From contig NC_085920.1 of assembly GCF_035222485.1 (NCBI RefSeq), positions 5,332,001-5,396,000 of the forward strand: a stretch of 64,000 nt of DNA, written 5' to 3'. A program made the translations under genes and the position numbers. Below, one piece after another: positions 32,968 to 46,239 of this stretch. Numbering within the stretch: the stretch's first letter is position 1; each line of letters opens with the position of its first letter. The notes under the pieces were generated by a model, which did not search any database, was not told where the DNA came from, and was given only the letters and a program-made list of their open reading frames with translations. This DNA is from Podospora pseudoanserina (lineage: Eukaryota; Ascomycota; Sordariomycetes; Sordariales; Podosporaceae).

Positions 32968-35048
32968 TTGATATCTCCAAGTTCCTTGACTCCTTTTTGC
33001 TGGGGTATGAAGATTTTGACGTTGGTGTTGATGAAAAGGAAGTGATTATTGGTGGGCTTTTTGTTGGTAGTTGGTGGATGTATAGGTAGTCTCTGGAAAC
33101 CCAATCGCCCGAGCAAGAGTTGGAGAATGAAATTGAGGCTCGGGAGAGCGGAGAACGATGCGGTTAGTAGTATATGTGCCAAGCGGATCTACCAAGTCTG
33201 GATGTCTTAGACCGCCTTGGTCAAGTTTCCCTGTCCTTCCGGTTCTCGTTGGCGTCGGGGGTCGGAAGGCGCTCGGCAGTTATGGGCCTTGTACATGGGT
33301 TTTCCCCAGAAATCGGTCTGGGGTACATGCTCTTCCAGGTTCTTGGGGCCTTGATGGTTGTCAACCCAACCTCCAGTGCAGCTGGAAGAATACCAGGTAG
33401 CCTTGTTGCCATCAGACACTTCCCTGATACCAGAGGACGTCTTGGTCTAGGTGAAACAGCGCAAGATTGTATGCCTTTGTTTCTGAACGCCGTGCATCCC
33501 GACTTGTCTCCTGATGATTCCGGTGGCCGCTACAATACCCGCGATATTGAACACTGCCAAGGACCGTTGACATTGTGGCTGCGGCATCTAAGATGATGCT
33601 TCTTGTTTCTGTCCGTTATTGGAGCATCTGCCGCTGTCTAGCTGTGGAGGTGCCACAGTCCAAGGCATGTGAGCAGGGGCCGGGGGCAGCAAAACGCGGG
33701 GAAAAGATCAAGCGGGAGGCGCCGCGCCGGTAGTTCAGTGGATCTCGACCCAGGGTCTGGTGGGGGGGGGGTTAAGACTGAGCTGGCATAGCTTGCGAAG
33801 CTAGCTTGGGCCGAGGCTCTGATCTGATGACTAGGAAGATGTTAAGAAACATGGAAGATGTTAAGAGGCATGGAAGATGGTTGAAACAGACAAGGCGTCA
33901 GCAAAGAAGAAACAGAGCTTCTAAAGATACTTGAAACTGATGCTATAGGGGCACTCGAGGAAAAGAAGAAACAATTGAGGCTCAGAGGCTCTTAAAACTC
34001 CCGCAGAGGCTCCAAGTAAATAAAAGAAAAGAAAAGAAAGCATAAAGATGCTGATAGACCATAGGTAGAAAATCCCGAGGTCGATTTGGAGCCTCAGGTT
34101 GCCAAGGTGAGCGACCAACCACAAGAATAGCCAAGAGAGGCAGCAAACGGCGAACCTGGAGATAGTGCTGTTGTTCAAACTAGGCCGAGGCTTGAAGAGT
34201 GCATCTATGTACATAGATTTTGGAGATTGCTAAAGGTTGAGGTGCTATTGGTGTGTCAGTCAGGTAAGGTAATGCTACTCTCAGCATGCGGAATCAGGTC
34301 CGGCGGGAGCCTTACTGGAAGCCAAGGCCGCAGTCACGCTTAACCCAATTAGTCAAAAGTCGCGAGAGCTGGCATTTTGGCTCGGTGCCTCGGTCTGTTG
34401 GCTTGGGGAAGGGGCTGTCAAACACGCCCAGGCACCCGGACTCAAAACAGTGTGTCAGGTATGGCACATATTCTGGGATTCTGGGTACGGCCAAGCACAC
34501 CGTTGTCACCCCTACCTCCCCGATGCCGATCCTGGGGGTGGCTCCACACCTGGCGTTGGATAATGCGGGGAATGCCTGTCTGGAGCTGCAGGGGCCCACT
34601 CCAACAGTCCCTAGCTTGGGGAAAGGGGAGGTGGCTGCCACGAGGAAAAGACATCAAGGTGCTGGCAAAGCTGGAAACTGTTGAGAGAGAAACAAAGCAC
34701 CGGCGATATTGGTTTGGGAAGGAGGGCAGCAAAGCCCCTCATCTCAGACTGGGTAATTCTCCAAGTGGTGGATCTCAATGTCTAGGGCCTTGTCACGGAG
34801 CTTGGAAACAGAAGCCATGCAGAAACTGGTTAGATTTGCGAGAGCATCGAAACAACATGAAGGACTTCACCAAACTTCAGACGACACATCGTCTATAAGA
34901 AGGAGATGACTTCCTGCCTTCATCAACCTTTTCTTTCTTTCTCCAGACTCAAGCACTCGAGCAGTTCTCGGATCATCCTCAGCCTCATCAGCCTACCAGC
35001 CTCAGCCCACCGGCCTTTACTCGCCTTCAGCACCGTAACATCTTCAAA
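32968..35048. other. Intergenic, no gene recognised; cutinase promoter at the right end
   Basis: About 2.1 kb. Frames at 33174-33596 (+) and 34377-34898 (+) have no family motif. A T-rich stretch and a pyrimidine-rich leader precede the cutinase ATG. Confidence 0.4.
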
Positions 35049-35844
<796 letters not shown>

Positions 35845-36426
35845 ATCCTTGGCAAATGATTCGAATACAGAGAATTCGGAGGTGGGCTGATATGAGCTGG
35901 GGATGCCGGGGCATGGGCTGTGGCGATATGGACGGATGATCGCGGCGGCTTCACAAAGATATCTTTGGCATTTTGGATCTTTTCGGAGGACTTCTCATGT
36001 AGATACACGATCGCTTTGTATGTACATAGGCTTTATGTTTGGCTTATCTTTGAGTGGGAGGAGACTTGAGAGGGGATGTCCCAAGGGCTTGGGCAAGTTT
36101 TAGGCAACGGCTTTAGGCCACTATGAGGAATGAACTCGAGTTTTGCTCTTTGACTTCTTGGTATGACTTCCAGGGTTCCTTTGTTTGTATCTAAGACAGA
36201 TCTGCCATTTCCATAGACACTTTGTGTCAAACTCAACCCTCTACTTTGTCTTTTTGCCCATTGTTTTCGTTTCAACATAATCCTCAAAGAACCCACTCAT
36301 CTCTATGACAAAACGAAGTGACTGGCCGGCCCCTTGTGCTTTCTCGCCCACCCCCCAGGCCGGCTCGATCAACACAGAATAACCTTGAAATTACATTTAT
36401 AATGCCCCAACTTTTCCTATTCTTTT
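35845..36426. other. Intergenic; 3' flank of cutinase
   Basis: About 0.6 kb. No gene seen before the 5S fragment at 36427. Confidence 0.45.
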
Positions 36427-36512
36427 ACATACGACCATATCCAGTTGAAAGCTCGGGATCCCGTCCGCTCTCCCCTAGATAAGCAGCTGAGAGCTGTCTT
36501 ATTACGAAGGTG
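36427..36512 (+). pseudogene. 5S rRNA fragment, nucleotides 1 to about 86
   Basis: It begins ACATACGACCATATCCAGTT, keeps GGGATCCCGTCCGCTCTCCC and AGATAAGCAGCTGAGAGCTG, stays alignable to AAGGTG, then breaks into AAAAAAACGG. The 3' third of the gene is missing, so no functional 5S RNA is expected. Confidence 0.85.
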
Positions 36513-39389
36513 AAAAAAACGGTTACTGAAACGGCTTTAGAACGCAAGTTTTTTGTTAGTGATCAGTTGTGAGGCGTTTTATCACCTGACTGCAAGACTT
36601 CCTTCGGAAATCTTGTTGGTTGTTGGGTGTCTGTGCCTCAATGAGTCTTGGCAACGTAAACAAATCTTGTCCGGTAAAAGCTACAAGGGTGCACTGGAAG
36701 AATCAGGGGGTAGGCGCCTAGTAGCTACTATGTTCGAATGGGATTTAATAAGCTGTTAAATAGAGTTTGTATAGAATCTACAGGGCAGGCCCATATGTCG
36801 TCATTAAAGATAATACTTTAAGTTAAATACAAAGGCTTGAGGCAGATTTCTGATAAACGTCTTCATCTAGAACTACGTTTCCATGCATGCACTAAGTATG
36901 GATCCTCCCAGACAGCAGGTAAGAGTCATGAATGTATACCCAGTTGTGGCTCTCAGAATGTTTTCCAGTCGATTGGCCGTTGTAGATGCCTCTTGTGACT
37001 GGGAAGTATTCTCAATGTTGCCGTTGTTCGAAGGTAGTGTTGGTGTTAGAACCATCTCATTCTCGGAGAGATATGGAGCAGGTTGAATGTTCAGTGATGC
37101 CATTGTAAGCCTAGATATCATCGATTAGCTTCAATATAGCCAATTTCTAGCTGGGGTAAATGTAACGTACTGCAGTGTAGTAGGAAGTGAAGTATCGTAA
37201 GGAGGTTGTTAGGTAGGTTAAGTTGTGTCTTATACGTTTGTTACTTGATGGATCAACAGGAAAAGCTGCGAGGCAACAAAGGAGGGAGGGGAATGCTAAG
37301 CTAAGGTATATTTAAGCCGTTCTCTTTACCTGTCCAACCTATGGTATAGCTAAGGTGCCTTACCTCCACCAGAGTAAGCTAGGTAAAATCGGCAGCAGGT
37401 GAAGGAGGGGCCGAGTGACAGATGGCGGAGGGAGCAGCGATGGAGCTCCCTCTTGCCTCTGCCTGCTCTCTAGCGCCAACCACATCACTTACCCGAAGGA
37501 TGGAGGGAGGGGCGGAGGCAGGGGCGGAGGGAGCGCGGAGGGAGCGCGGAGTGACAGATGGGGAGTGACAGAGTGTAGAGGCAGGAGCGGAGGGAGCAGC
37601 GAGTGGGCTCCCTCTTACCTCTAGCCTCACTTGTTCTTTAGCGCTAACCACGTCACTTACAGGAAGGGCGGAAGGAGGGGCGGGGGACTACCTCAAGTCT
37701 CCCTTCTTTTGAGCGCTAGCTAACTACACGGGTGTCGTTACAGCTAACACCTACTCACAGGAGAAGCGGAGAGCGGGGGGGGGAGGGAGGTTGAGGGGGA
37801 AGCTGAGGAGGAATGGCGGGGGTCGCCGATAGAGCGGCCGATGGAGAGGGGGGTGGAGCGACATAGAGCGAGGAGGGGGCGGCTGTGGAAGTGACGCTGG
37901 ATACCTAGCGGCCGACAAGACTGGAAGGTTCAATCCTTTATCTCCCAGACTCTTCGTCACTTTGGATCCTTAAAACACATTCTGTTTTCTTACCTATCTC
38001 GCAAACGTGGTAAACCATACCAACTCTCAAAGCTTTTATTTATTTAGGCAAATCACAACACCATGGATCCACCTCGACACAATTCCATCAACCTCCAAAA
38101 AGTTCGATACTTTGACATAAACGAGGCACTTCCATATTCATATTATTACTAAACAAAACCCGGCCATAATGATACACGACTATGTTATAATCTATATAGG
38201 TACTTAGCAGAGCAGTAAGTTTGTCTTCACAACTAGACCCAGCCAGAGACTGACCAGAAAATTTTCATAGCCACGTTTCTTCTCAGGCCGCTGGAGCCCT
38301 TTTGTCCTTTTATAAGCCACTGGAGGTGGATGTTCGAAAGCGACTGGAGCAGATCGAAAGCCGCCTGGCGGATATCACCAATATCATTGAAGGCGTATTC
38401 CTTCATCTTGGAGATGTGAGACCACTTGCCTCCTAGCCCCTGCCCTGCAAAGCGTGTGATTAAGCGTGCATATAACACCGTACAGCTTAGCTAATCACTT
38501 GACGACACCTCCTTCTCACAATCCTCCTCGTCCAAGTTTCCGAGGGTATACGGTGTGTAAATCAGCGGCAAGGGATAAGTTTTCATCTGAAAAGTCAATA
38601 TGCGACTGATTTCTATTGTAGGAATAGCTTACGATGTGCGTTTGTGTTGGGGGGCATTGGGTATTCCCACTCAAGCTGCTCGAAGAGTAGATGTAGAGAC
38701 GGTGATTCTTTCGGATGACAATATAGACTTCTGCATCACATAGCCTATGTTACTCATTGACTTTCTTCGTGAGAGTCTGTCTTCTCTTTCTTGCGCGAGC
38801 TAATCAGCGTTGGTGTGCTTTGCGTACATTGTCCATTTCAGTTCCTGGTTGTTGAAAAGGGCTGATTGTTGGATCGAGAATGTTTGTTTGTTGATCTGTG
38901 ATTTTCTCTTCATGATATAGCAATTCCTTGCCAGTATCTCTTATACCCTTCCGCCGCTCATGGGTCAAACATAGCCTCACCTGGGCTGGTGGTCAACGAA
39001 CGGTCCAGTCTAAAATTACGGCAATCATCTACAGCACACTGTGGGCCTGAAAATGAAGTTGGAGGTGAAGATGGCGCTGGCAACGTGAGACGTGAAAGGA
39101 AGGGATGGGTGGAGGGATGCTATCTCAGTCACTATGCACCCTTCCATCCCAGTGAGTACATGATGGGCAGCGGGAAAAGGTGTTTTCTAATTTTAGTACT
39201 TTAAAAGCTGCGCAGACAGGCTTTTATCACATGATGAGATCTTGGGTGCACGCAGCACATCAGGATACCTCAATCCCGAGGAGCGACACACATCTGTGCA
39301 CGGCCATGTCAAATACCCCATAAAGGTATAATACGCGCCGCCTTTCAATGGGTCTTTTGGTTTGAGATTCTTTCTAACCCATCATCACC
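36513..39389. other. Intergenic, repeat-bearing, no firm gene
   Basis: About 2.9 kb. A small plus-strand frame (36553-36759, ending GRRLVATMFEWDLISC) and a minus-strand frame (start ATG 37102, MASLNIQPAPYLSENEMVLT) look somewhat protein-like but match nothing I know. A G-rich minisatellite fills 37400-37880. Confidence 0.4.
37395..37880. repeat. G-rich GGAGGG/GGCGGAGG minisatellite region
   Basis: Purine/G-rich units (GGAGGGAGGGGCGGAGG, GAGCGCGGAGG, GTGACAGATGG) recur irregularly. Two longer copies share GTGACAGATGGCGGAGGGAGC-like starts and CTCCCTCTTxCCTCT ends with TAGCGCxAACCACxTCACTTAC, about 170 bp apart, so this looks like a duplicated block containing smaller repeats. Confidence 0.7.
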
Positions 39390-40144
39390 ATGAGCTTTGA
39401 AGCAGATTATTCGCCTCATCTCTGGCCTGTGCCAATCATACCAGGTCCAACTAGTTGGAATCACCACCTGCCCCCAGTTGAGCCTAACAGCGACCTCCAT
39501 TCAAACCGATTGATTACAATTCGAACCAAAGCACTTGGGAAACACTATCCCCACTCAATTATCTCCGACCCACAGTGCAGGACACGTCATTTTACTCTCA
39601 TTCCGTGGATAACTCATCTAGCTATGGAGCATATCCCGACATCTCACAACCACCACCAATCATCTGGACAAGACGAGAGCCTCCAGTCAAGCGCCAAAGG
39701 CACCGAAACTCGTCTTGCTTCTGTGAGAAATGCGGCAAGGGATTCACCTGAAAATACAACCTAACTGCACATATGAAGACACATAACAAAGCACGGGATC
39801 ATCCATTCAGTTGTGATGATTGCGGAAAGAAGTTTGTTCGCAAAACAGATTGCGAGCGACAGTACAAAAGCGTTCACCTGCGAGAAAAGCCATATGGATG
39901 TGAATATTGCAGCTTAAGGTTCACTCGCAAAGATATATTAGCCAGGTTAAGTGCGGATTCTGGTGCAGAAAGCATGTATACGTTCCTAATGTACCTTTTA
40001 GGCATATTGATGTTGTGTTTAGTAAGTTCATGGACTTTCCACGGTCAGCCGGGGCGTCGGGCCAGGACCAGCAGTGACTTAGAAGGGTTGCAGCCTGTTT
40101 TTGTTGAAACAAAGGTAGATAATATGGCAATGCCCACGGTGTAA
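39390..40144 (+). pseudogene. C2H2 zinc-finger gene, broken
   Basis: The start MSFEADYSPHLWPV lies in one frame; the fingers lie in another. Finger 1 reads CFCEKCGKGFT, then TGA, then KYNLTAHMKTH; the TGA stands where Arg or Lys is usual and is one C-to-T change from CGA. Finger 2, FSCDDCGKKFVRKTDCERQY, has Gln where the first His belongs. Finger 3, YGCEYCSLRFTRKD, is cut short. An intron could reconcile the start with the fingers, but not the TGA. It is probably the remnant of a DNA-binding regulator. Confidence 0.6.
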
Positions 40145-40282
40145 CATATTGTTTGGCCGATTGTTGGAAGGCAGACTTGATACCATGACGGGCTTTCTTT
40201 GTTTCAGCCATGTAGGGTGCGTGATAGGTAGCTTTTCAGATCCCTAGTTCGTCTTAAAGATATATAAAGGTCCCAGACTGTT

Positions 40283-42740
40283 ATGTTTCCTTTGGACCAC
40301 AATCATCTTGAACCAGGCCCGCCCAGCTCACCACAAAATACAAGTTCTGCCATGCCAGCTCGAATCCTCAGCGAACCTGCCGCCAAAAGACTTGCTAGGC
40401 AAGTTCAACGGCTTGCTTCTCAATACCAGGATACCTTCACCGAGAGCGATGTGAGGCTCGCTATTGCGGTCCAGGGTGAAAATATTGGGTGTCGTGAGAC
40501 GCCTCGGGACGATGAAGCTGAGTTTACGGAGAAAAACATCCAATGGTCGAGGGAAAAGGGAAGATAGAAGGATATAGAAGCGTTGAAACGGTTTGTAACA
40601 TAAAACGGCATAATAAAAACAACAGAGGCTGGACCTCATCGTGCTGCGGAAATTGCAAGCCAGAAGAGAAAAAATTTGGCATCTCATACACAGGTGTTTG
40701 AACCGCAGCTGAAAGGAGTAGGAAATACCCTGGATCCTCTGCAGACAGATATTAAGGGCGCTTCAGAAAACCAGAATTCAATAGAACCACAGGGAAAAGG
40801 CGCCTCAAAGCCTTCAGCACTGGCACAGAGGAAGGGTACGTTGCACACCGAAACAGCAACATCGACACAGAGGAGAGATACTTTGAGGGGGCAGGCCCCA
40901 GCTGAAACACCGACACCACAGCACAAATCCAGCTCTCAGGGACAGTCGCCTGTAAGAAAGAAAAACACCTTACAGGAGCAGGGCCCAGCTTTACCACAGA
41001 AAACAAGCACCTTAGAGGCTGCATCACGGAAGAATGATACACCCTCAGCATAATGCTCCAACAAACACTTTGCAGGGGCGGGCATCCCCAGCAGTAGCGA
41101 ACGTGAGAAAACCACAACCTGCTGGGCAGAGCGGACAAGCAGCCTCAGGGGTCGTGCAAAATACAGCGAATGCCCAGAAGATGCCAAACAAACCACTGTC
41201 AGCTATGAAGCGTAAAGCCTCTGGTCCCCCATTCGGTGTCGGCAATGTAGAGAAGCGTACACGCCACGAAGAATCTGGGAAACACAAAAACCCCATGCAA
41301 TTGAGACCAATCAAAACCGACTTGGAATCAGCCAGGCTTCAAAAGACCTTTTTAAATAATGCTACGACTGACTATATTTCAAGCAATAAGCCAGGTGGTT
41401 CTCATTTTCAAGTATCAGCCACACCCCACCTGCAACCAGAGAGCCATAACAGGATTTTCAGAGATCCGAACCTTCAAACAAACTTCAATAGCGATCATCT
41501 GGAAACGAGGTCAAAGCCCACATTTGAGGATGAGATCATGGAGTCCCCGGAACCAATAGATCTTCCCACATCAGATAACCACGGCAGGAAAAGACAAAAG
41601 CTGTCCTCTGACTCTTCAAGCCAGGGCATGAAACGGAAAAGACAAGGGCTCGATCTTGAAGGTTCTGACAATGAAGATGTTGTGGACTGGCGGTTTGGCA
41701 GGAACCCTGAGCCATTGATTCACCCAGCAAACAAGCCTTCCGCTCGAGCAAATGATCCTTGGAAAGCTCAGCCTGGTACATCACAACAAGTAAACGAGCC
41801 TCTTCAAAGTCGTGACGATGAACTCTATGAGAGCTTCATCCGTTTTCGGAATCGGTATCAGGATGAGTAGGCATCAACTCGTGGCCCATCGCAACATTCA
41901 GCAACAAGTGAGCAAAACGACTGGCGGTTTACAAGTGCACATAATTCGCGGCAACCCTACCCTAGCACATCTCGCTGGTCATCAGACATGTGTGACGAGG
42001 GCGACGGCTGGGCTACTCGATCCCAAGACCGCTTTAGGCGTTCTGAAAGCAGTAATACACTCGGCCGTGAAACAAGAGAAACAACACCAGCACCTCCAGA
42101 GGACGTCATCGCACTTTCATATTCATCGCCAAAACTCAAAATTGTGGAATCTGCAATAGACAGAAGACTATTCCAAATCCATTGTTTGCAAACAAGGCCG
42201 GTTCACTTTGAATTTCCAATGATGAAAGATAATTCTCGGTATAGTTGTTATGGAGAAGCCATTGGCTTGTACAAATTACTCGGAAGTGGTTATATTTATG
42301 TCGTTGTGACATTACCCGACGCACTGGTGCCCCGAGGAGCTGGTTCGATCCAACAAGGACATCTCGTGAAAGTCTGCGACTTCCCAGATGTACGATCACA
42401 ACTCACCCTTTACAAGAAACCAACAGCCGATATACCACGAATCAAAGCGGAAAGTGTGATTGTTATGAGCTTCTCTGTGTTGCCCACGTCGTCATGCAAC
42501 CGCATAATCATTATGGAGGTTTACTCCAAATCAAGCGATAAAATCCTGCTTATATCAAGAACCGAGGCCGGTACTCGCTTTTCTGTTAAGGTTGTCACGG
42601 AGACTTTGATGGCGATGTCTCACAACACTCTGTAAGATGTCCAGTTTTTGATCAAAAAATAACGAAGGGTTTGAGTTACCACCAAATTGGGGCGTCAGCT
42701 GGCACCAGTTGTGAAGCTGTGCAACAAGCCCTTTTTGGTA
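40283..42740 (+). pseudogene. Gln/Ser/Thr-rich nuclear-type protein gene, interrupted
   Basis: Open blocks follow one another: 40283-40567 (SEPAAKRLARQVQRLASQYQ), 40676-41053 (low-complexity, repeating KGxxHT, NTLQEQGPA), 41034-41870 and 41871-42635. The last two share one frame and are separated only by a TAG at 41868 (one transition from CAG). Between blocks 2 and 3 a frameshift near 41040 is needed. Basic runs (KRKASG, GRKRQKLSS, MKRKRQGLD) look like nuclear signals. The C-terminal block is folded-looking (FPMMKDNSRYSCYGEAIGLY, KLLGSGYIYVVVTLPDALVP). Another frame continues past 42635 to a good GTAAGT donor at 42737. Family unknown. A TATATAAA precedes the first ATG. Confidence 0.45.
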
Positions 42741-42882
42741 AGTAAAATAGCGGGGAAATGAATCACACAGCACTTTGGGTGGTGGAAAATCTTCACACAA
42801 GATAAGTGCCGCTTTCTCCACATACTCCAACCAAGCAAGGGAGTCAGTCAACCACCAAACCCGCGTTTCGATATCTTTAATA

Positions 42883-43217
42883 ATGAATACACGAGAATAC
42901 AATGTTTCAGGATGGACTGAAAAAGAGTTGCTCGAAACAGTTAGAGAACATACCGGGGAAGGCATGCATTCATTTATTCTACACTTTATTTTAATTACTA
43001 ATGATTTTTAGCGGAACTATACATTGATGAAAACGAGCATCAGCACATTGCTGCCGTTGTCGACTTTGATGGGCCCGACGGGATGGTTGCTGTCAACGAT
43101 TTATTTCTGGCAACAGGACAAGAGAAAGCTCAACAGGGCAAATGGTTGTATATCACATCAAGTGTTTTTGTAATGGGTGAATTTCCTAACGTTAGATGGA
43201 TTCATAAATCCGGATAA
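42883..43217 (+). CDS. Small hypothetical protein with a GC-AG intron
   Basis: Exon 42883-42961, then an intron 42962-43011 starting GC (GAAG|GCATGC) and ending TTTTAG, then exon 43012-43217, give 94 aa: NVSGWTEKELLETVREHTGE, then ELYIDENEHQHIAAVVDFDG and so on to PNVRWIHKSG. The join keeps the frame and gives an acidic, folded-looking protein. GC donors are rare, and the minus strand here also has an open frame (42555-42965), so the model is uncertain. Its stop abuts the stop of the Zn2Cys6 gene. Confidence 0.4.
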
Positions 43218-44245
43218 CTATAATAAATTGTTGTTTTGCCTCCATGCTCTAAACGTTAGGAGGTTGATGGGTCGCAGCCATTGGATTGTAACTCCGCCTA
43301 AGTCAGTTGGGAGGACTAAACCATGTCTTCCGTGTCCCTTCCCGGAGAACAGGGTGAAACACGAGATTATCATGGTGCTGCTTGAGCCATAGGTGATGTT
43401 GCTACATCCTTCTTCTCCATATCGCTGTTCCCCGGATGATCGTAAATGCTGAGCTATTGACTCTAATAGGTTCGAACGATATAACCAGAGCTTCGGCACA
43501 CCTGCGTACTGCGTAGAAGATAACCGGAACTGAATACCGGCTTGAATGGCGGAGTCTGAAACAAGTCCTGATCCATCGTGTGCAAACTCAAAGACTTCGG
43601 GTGCCGTAGTGTCGAGGTATCTCTTGAAAGAAGCATACGGATAGCTAGCCCGATAAAAGATGGGCCGAGGAGGCGCTCTCAGATGCCAGGCTTCATGTTG
43701 TGGCTCTACAAGAGTCCGAACCTCGCCGACCGAGCGGGGTGCGAGCGGTGGGGTTTGAGGGATGTCGCGCGAAAGATCCGACGGTGTATCTGGAGCTGGA
43801 GAATCTGGAGCCGGAGTATCTATGTAATCTTAGAATGTGCGATGTTTGATGGCGGTGAACTTAACCCACTGTTGAGGAGATCCTGCAATCCTACAACTCT
43901 CCGGTGCAATTGGGAGGTTGGATGCAAAGAGAAGCTTGGGCTAACCTGAATCTGAGGGGTGTCCTCACTTCTGGAGCTGCCCACAGAGCTGGTTCGCCCT
44001 CGCTCAACGGATGGAGCATCCTGGGCTTGACGTGTTTGGGCAGACGACTCGGCTTCTTCACTCGCTGAAGGTTCTGATGGTTGCGCTGGAGGGCGACTCT
44101 TGTATCTGTCGGAAAACCGTTCATCGCAAGCCAGTTTTAATCTGGTGCACCTTTCGCACGGCAGCTTTTTGTTGCAAGTAATCTTCTTGCGATGACACGG
44201 TGTGCAAGCGATTCGTATACCATGATGAGCTTCGGATGCTGACAT
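43218..44245 (-). CDS. Zn2Cys6 (GAL4-type) transcription-factor-like protein
   Basis: Exon 43870-44245, an intron 43820-43869 (GTGGGT..CATAG), then exon 43218-43819, give 325 aa. An extra in-frame intron at 43883-43945 is possible (304 aa). The N-terminus is MSASEAHHGIRIACTPCHRK and continues KITCNKKLPCERCTRLKLAC, a complete six-cysteine zinc cluster. A basic patch and Ser/Pro-rich linker follow. The C-terminal part (EVFEFAHDGSGLVSDSAIQA, GVPKLWLYRSNLLESIAQHL) does not match the usual fungal TF middle homology region and I do not recognise it. Likely a DNA-binding regulator; targets unknown. The frame upstream of 44245 is probably not coding. Confidence 0.65.
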
Positions 44246-45741
44246 TGTCAGGTGTCGATTTGGCGATACTGAGCGGGGGTAAACAGAGGTTCGAATCTCA
44301 GCAAAACCCTGGTCCCACAGCGGGGAGACTAGTTGGGCTGGCGTTACTGTCCACCCAGTTCCATGAATTGCGCGCTCGCTAATCAGCACACTTGAGTTTA
44401 CTGGCCACGCCATTGGAACCGCCATAATCGCTGAACCAGCTATTTTTCTGTCAACGGAAAACAACGTCTTTGACGTTTGATTTTCTGACGAAGCGCCGGG
44501 AAAAGCTGGGAAATGAACAACGAGATGACTGCATTGCTCCAGCGAAGACCCCCATGATTGAAGGGAAACGATGTGGTTCGAAGATCGAGCTTGATTCTTA
44601 TAATAAAGTATAATGCGGGCGGAGCGAGATGAAGTGTGAAAAGGCGGGCGGATCGAAGGGCGGATTGAAGGCTGGAGTGGCGGGCGGAGCGAAAGGCAGA
44701 AGGGGAAATTGTTGCAGCAAAGGTGGGCGAAGCCGCAGTTTAAGTACCACCTGGTATCCACTGTGTAACCAACCCAAACACGAGCATTGAAAAGCCAACC
44801 ACTGGAAAGCATACATCTTCGCACAAATTCAATACATGCAATTTTTATATACAGGATAGAGGAATAACATAGATTTGCCATTGAAGAGTCCTCAAGGAGT
44901 GGCACCCCGTCCCCTACCACAATCATTAAACTTCCAAATCACGTTTCACCGGTTTGCTACAGGCTCCTCGTTGTCTTCTACATCTCTCTTTCGCTTCTCT
45001 CGCTTAGATTTTCTAAAATCATCTAGGTCTATAATGACACCAGTCTGCCCGTGCTGTTGATAACAAAGCACTGTCTGCTCTACCTATATATCCCGATATT
45101 CGATTAATATATGTTTTAGGCCTAGCCTTTTATATTCGGGGTAGTTATATAAAGTTTCGAAGTTCTTACTATAGTTCTTATTAATATATCTCAAATAAGT
45201 ATTTCCAGGATAATAAAGCTATTTATAGAGTAAGTATCGGGCTAAACGTATTGCTTGTATTTTAATTAGTTAGATCCTTATACTAGTAACTGTGCTTGGT
45301 TTTCCTGGGGCGTATTAAAGATCATAGCGTCTCGCAGTATAGCTACTCTATTCCTCCGCGCTATTAATTAGGAAATTAAGGTAGAGTAAATAGTATATAA
45401 GCTAATTAAATGTTTCTTTTAAATAATATTAATCGCGATCATATCGCGTAAAGCTATTACGATTAACGAAGGTCGTTTAGTAAAAAAGATAAATTTATTT
45501 GTTAAAATACAGCTTTTATTTGTGGATTTTATAGTGTATCTGAACCCTGTATATTACAGAGCCTCAGAGGCAATACGATGGCTTGAATCAGCAGTGTTTA
45601 GGGACTGCGGTTACTGGAGCGGAAGCTCGGCCTCCGGAAGCAATCCGAGGTTCCGGAAAGCCGAGCGCTAAGGCTAGTGCCCTGCAGTGGTTAAACGGTA
45701 GCGTAACGTGGCCTGTAACGTGGCCCTTAACCTTATATTTG
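44246..45741. other. Intergenic, becoming AT-rich toward the retroelement
   Basis: From about 45060 the sequence turns AT-rich and TA-rich with few CA/TG steps, the look of RIP damage, up to a more GC-rich patch at 45570-45735 directly before the LTR. No gene supported. Repeated GGCGGGCGGA-like units at 44640-44700 form a small minisatellite. Confidence 0.5.
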
Positions 45742-46140
45742 TGTGACGAACCCCTATCCAGAACCTCTGAAAGGGATATTGGTCGAAGGTATTTCTGAAT
45801 AATCGTGGCTCGGTGCAGCTAAATAGTGCACAACAAGATGTCTCAATGTAAACACTAGATACCGTGAATATAAGCTTGAATTGCATACTACAGAACTGTC
45901 TATCTACGCCGGCCAGTTCCTCCGTATATATAGACCCGTGGACCGTGGACCGTTGACTTACAGACGGTCCTCGGTCCGCTCCTGATTGGCCGATGCCGGA
46001 CCGTGGACCGTGAGCCCCACCGCGGTCCCCGGTCCCCATCTTATTGGTCCGTTGCCCTTCTGGACCGTGAGCCCCGCTCGACGGCGCGGTCCAGTTTTGA
46101 TTGGTCCCTCGTGGCCCCACTGTCTTCCAGAACCGTGATA
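45742..46140 (-). repeat. LTR of the gypsy element (3' LTR in element sense)
   Basis: Aligned by eye to the other LTR it has the same length, 399 bp, and 10 differences, all transitions; seven fit CpA/TpG to TpA. Several GGACCGT units recur inside it. GC-rich and far less mutated than the interior. Confidence 0.93.
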
Positions 46141-46239
46141 TGATGCTCCCTCTCTAGGCCGAAGCCCCTGCGGCCTAGTCTTCTTCCACTGCCAACTATA
46201 TCGTAGGTTTTTCCTCCCCTTTTTTCCTTACCTTTATTA

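Noticed and set aside
33174-33596. Plus-strand frame with hydrophobic stretch that recalls a transporter remnant
   Set aside because: No transporter signature and both strands are open in parts; similarity is not above chance by eye.
33726-33790. Possible tRNA gene (GGTAGTTCAGTGGATC resembles an A box)
   Set aside because: No B box with GTTCGA, no pairing acceptor stem.
42555-42965. Minus-strand frame of 136 codons rich in Trp and aromatic residues
   Set aside because: It lies opposite the end of the interrupted plus-strand gene and across the start of the small hypothetical gene; no splice sites or motif support it, though it cannot be excluded.
44243-44315. GGTTCGAATCTC with an upstream TGGCGATACTGAG, as in tRNA A and B boxes
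   Set aside because: No 7-bp acceptor stem and it overlaps the start of the Zn2Cys6 gene.
44246-44926. Minus-strand extension of the Zn2Cys6 frame by about 225 codons
   Set aside because: The extension is low-complexity and lacks protein character; the ATG directly before the zinc cluster is the usual place.
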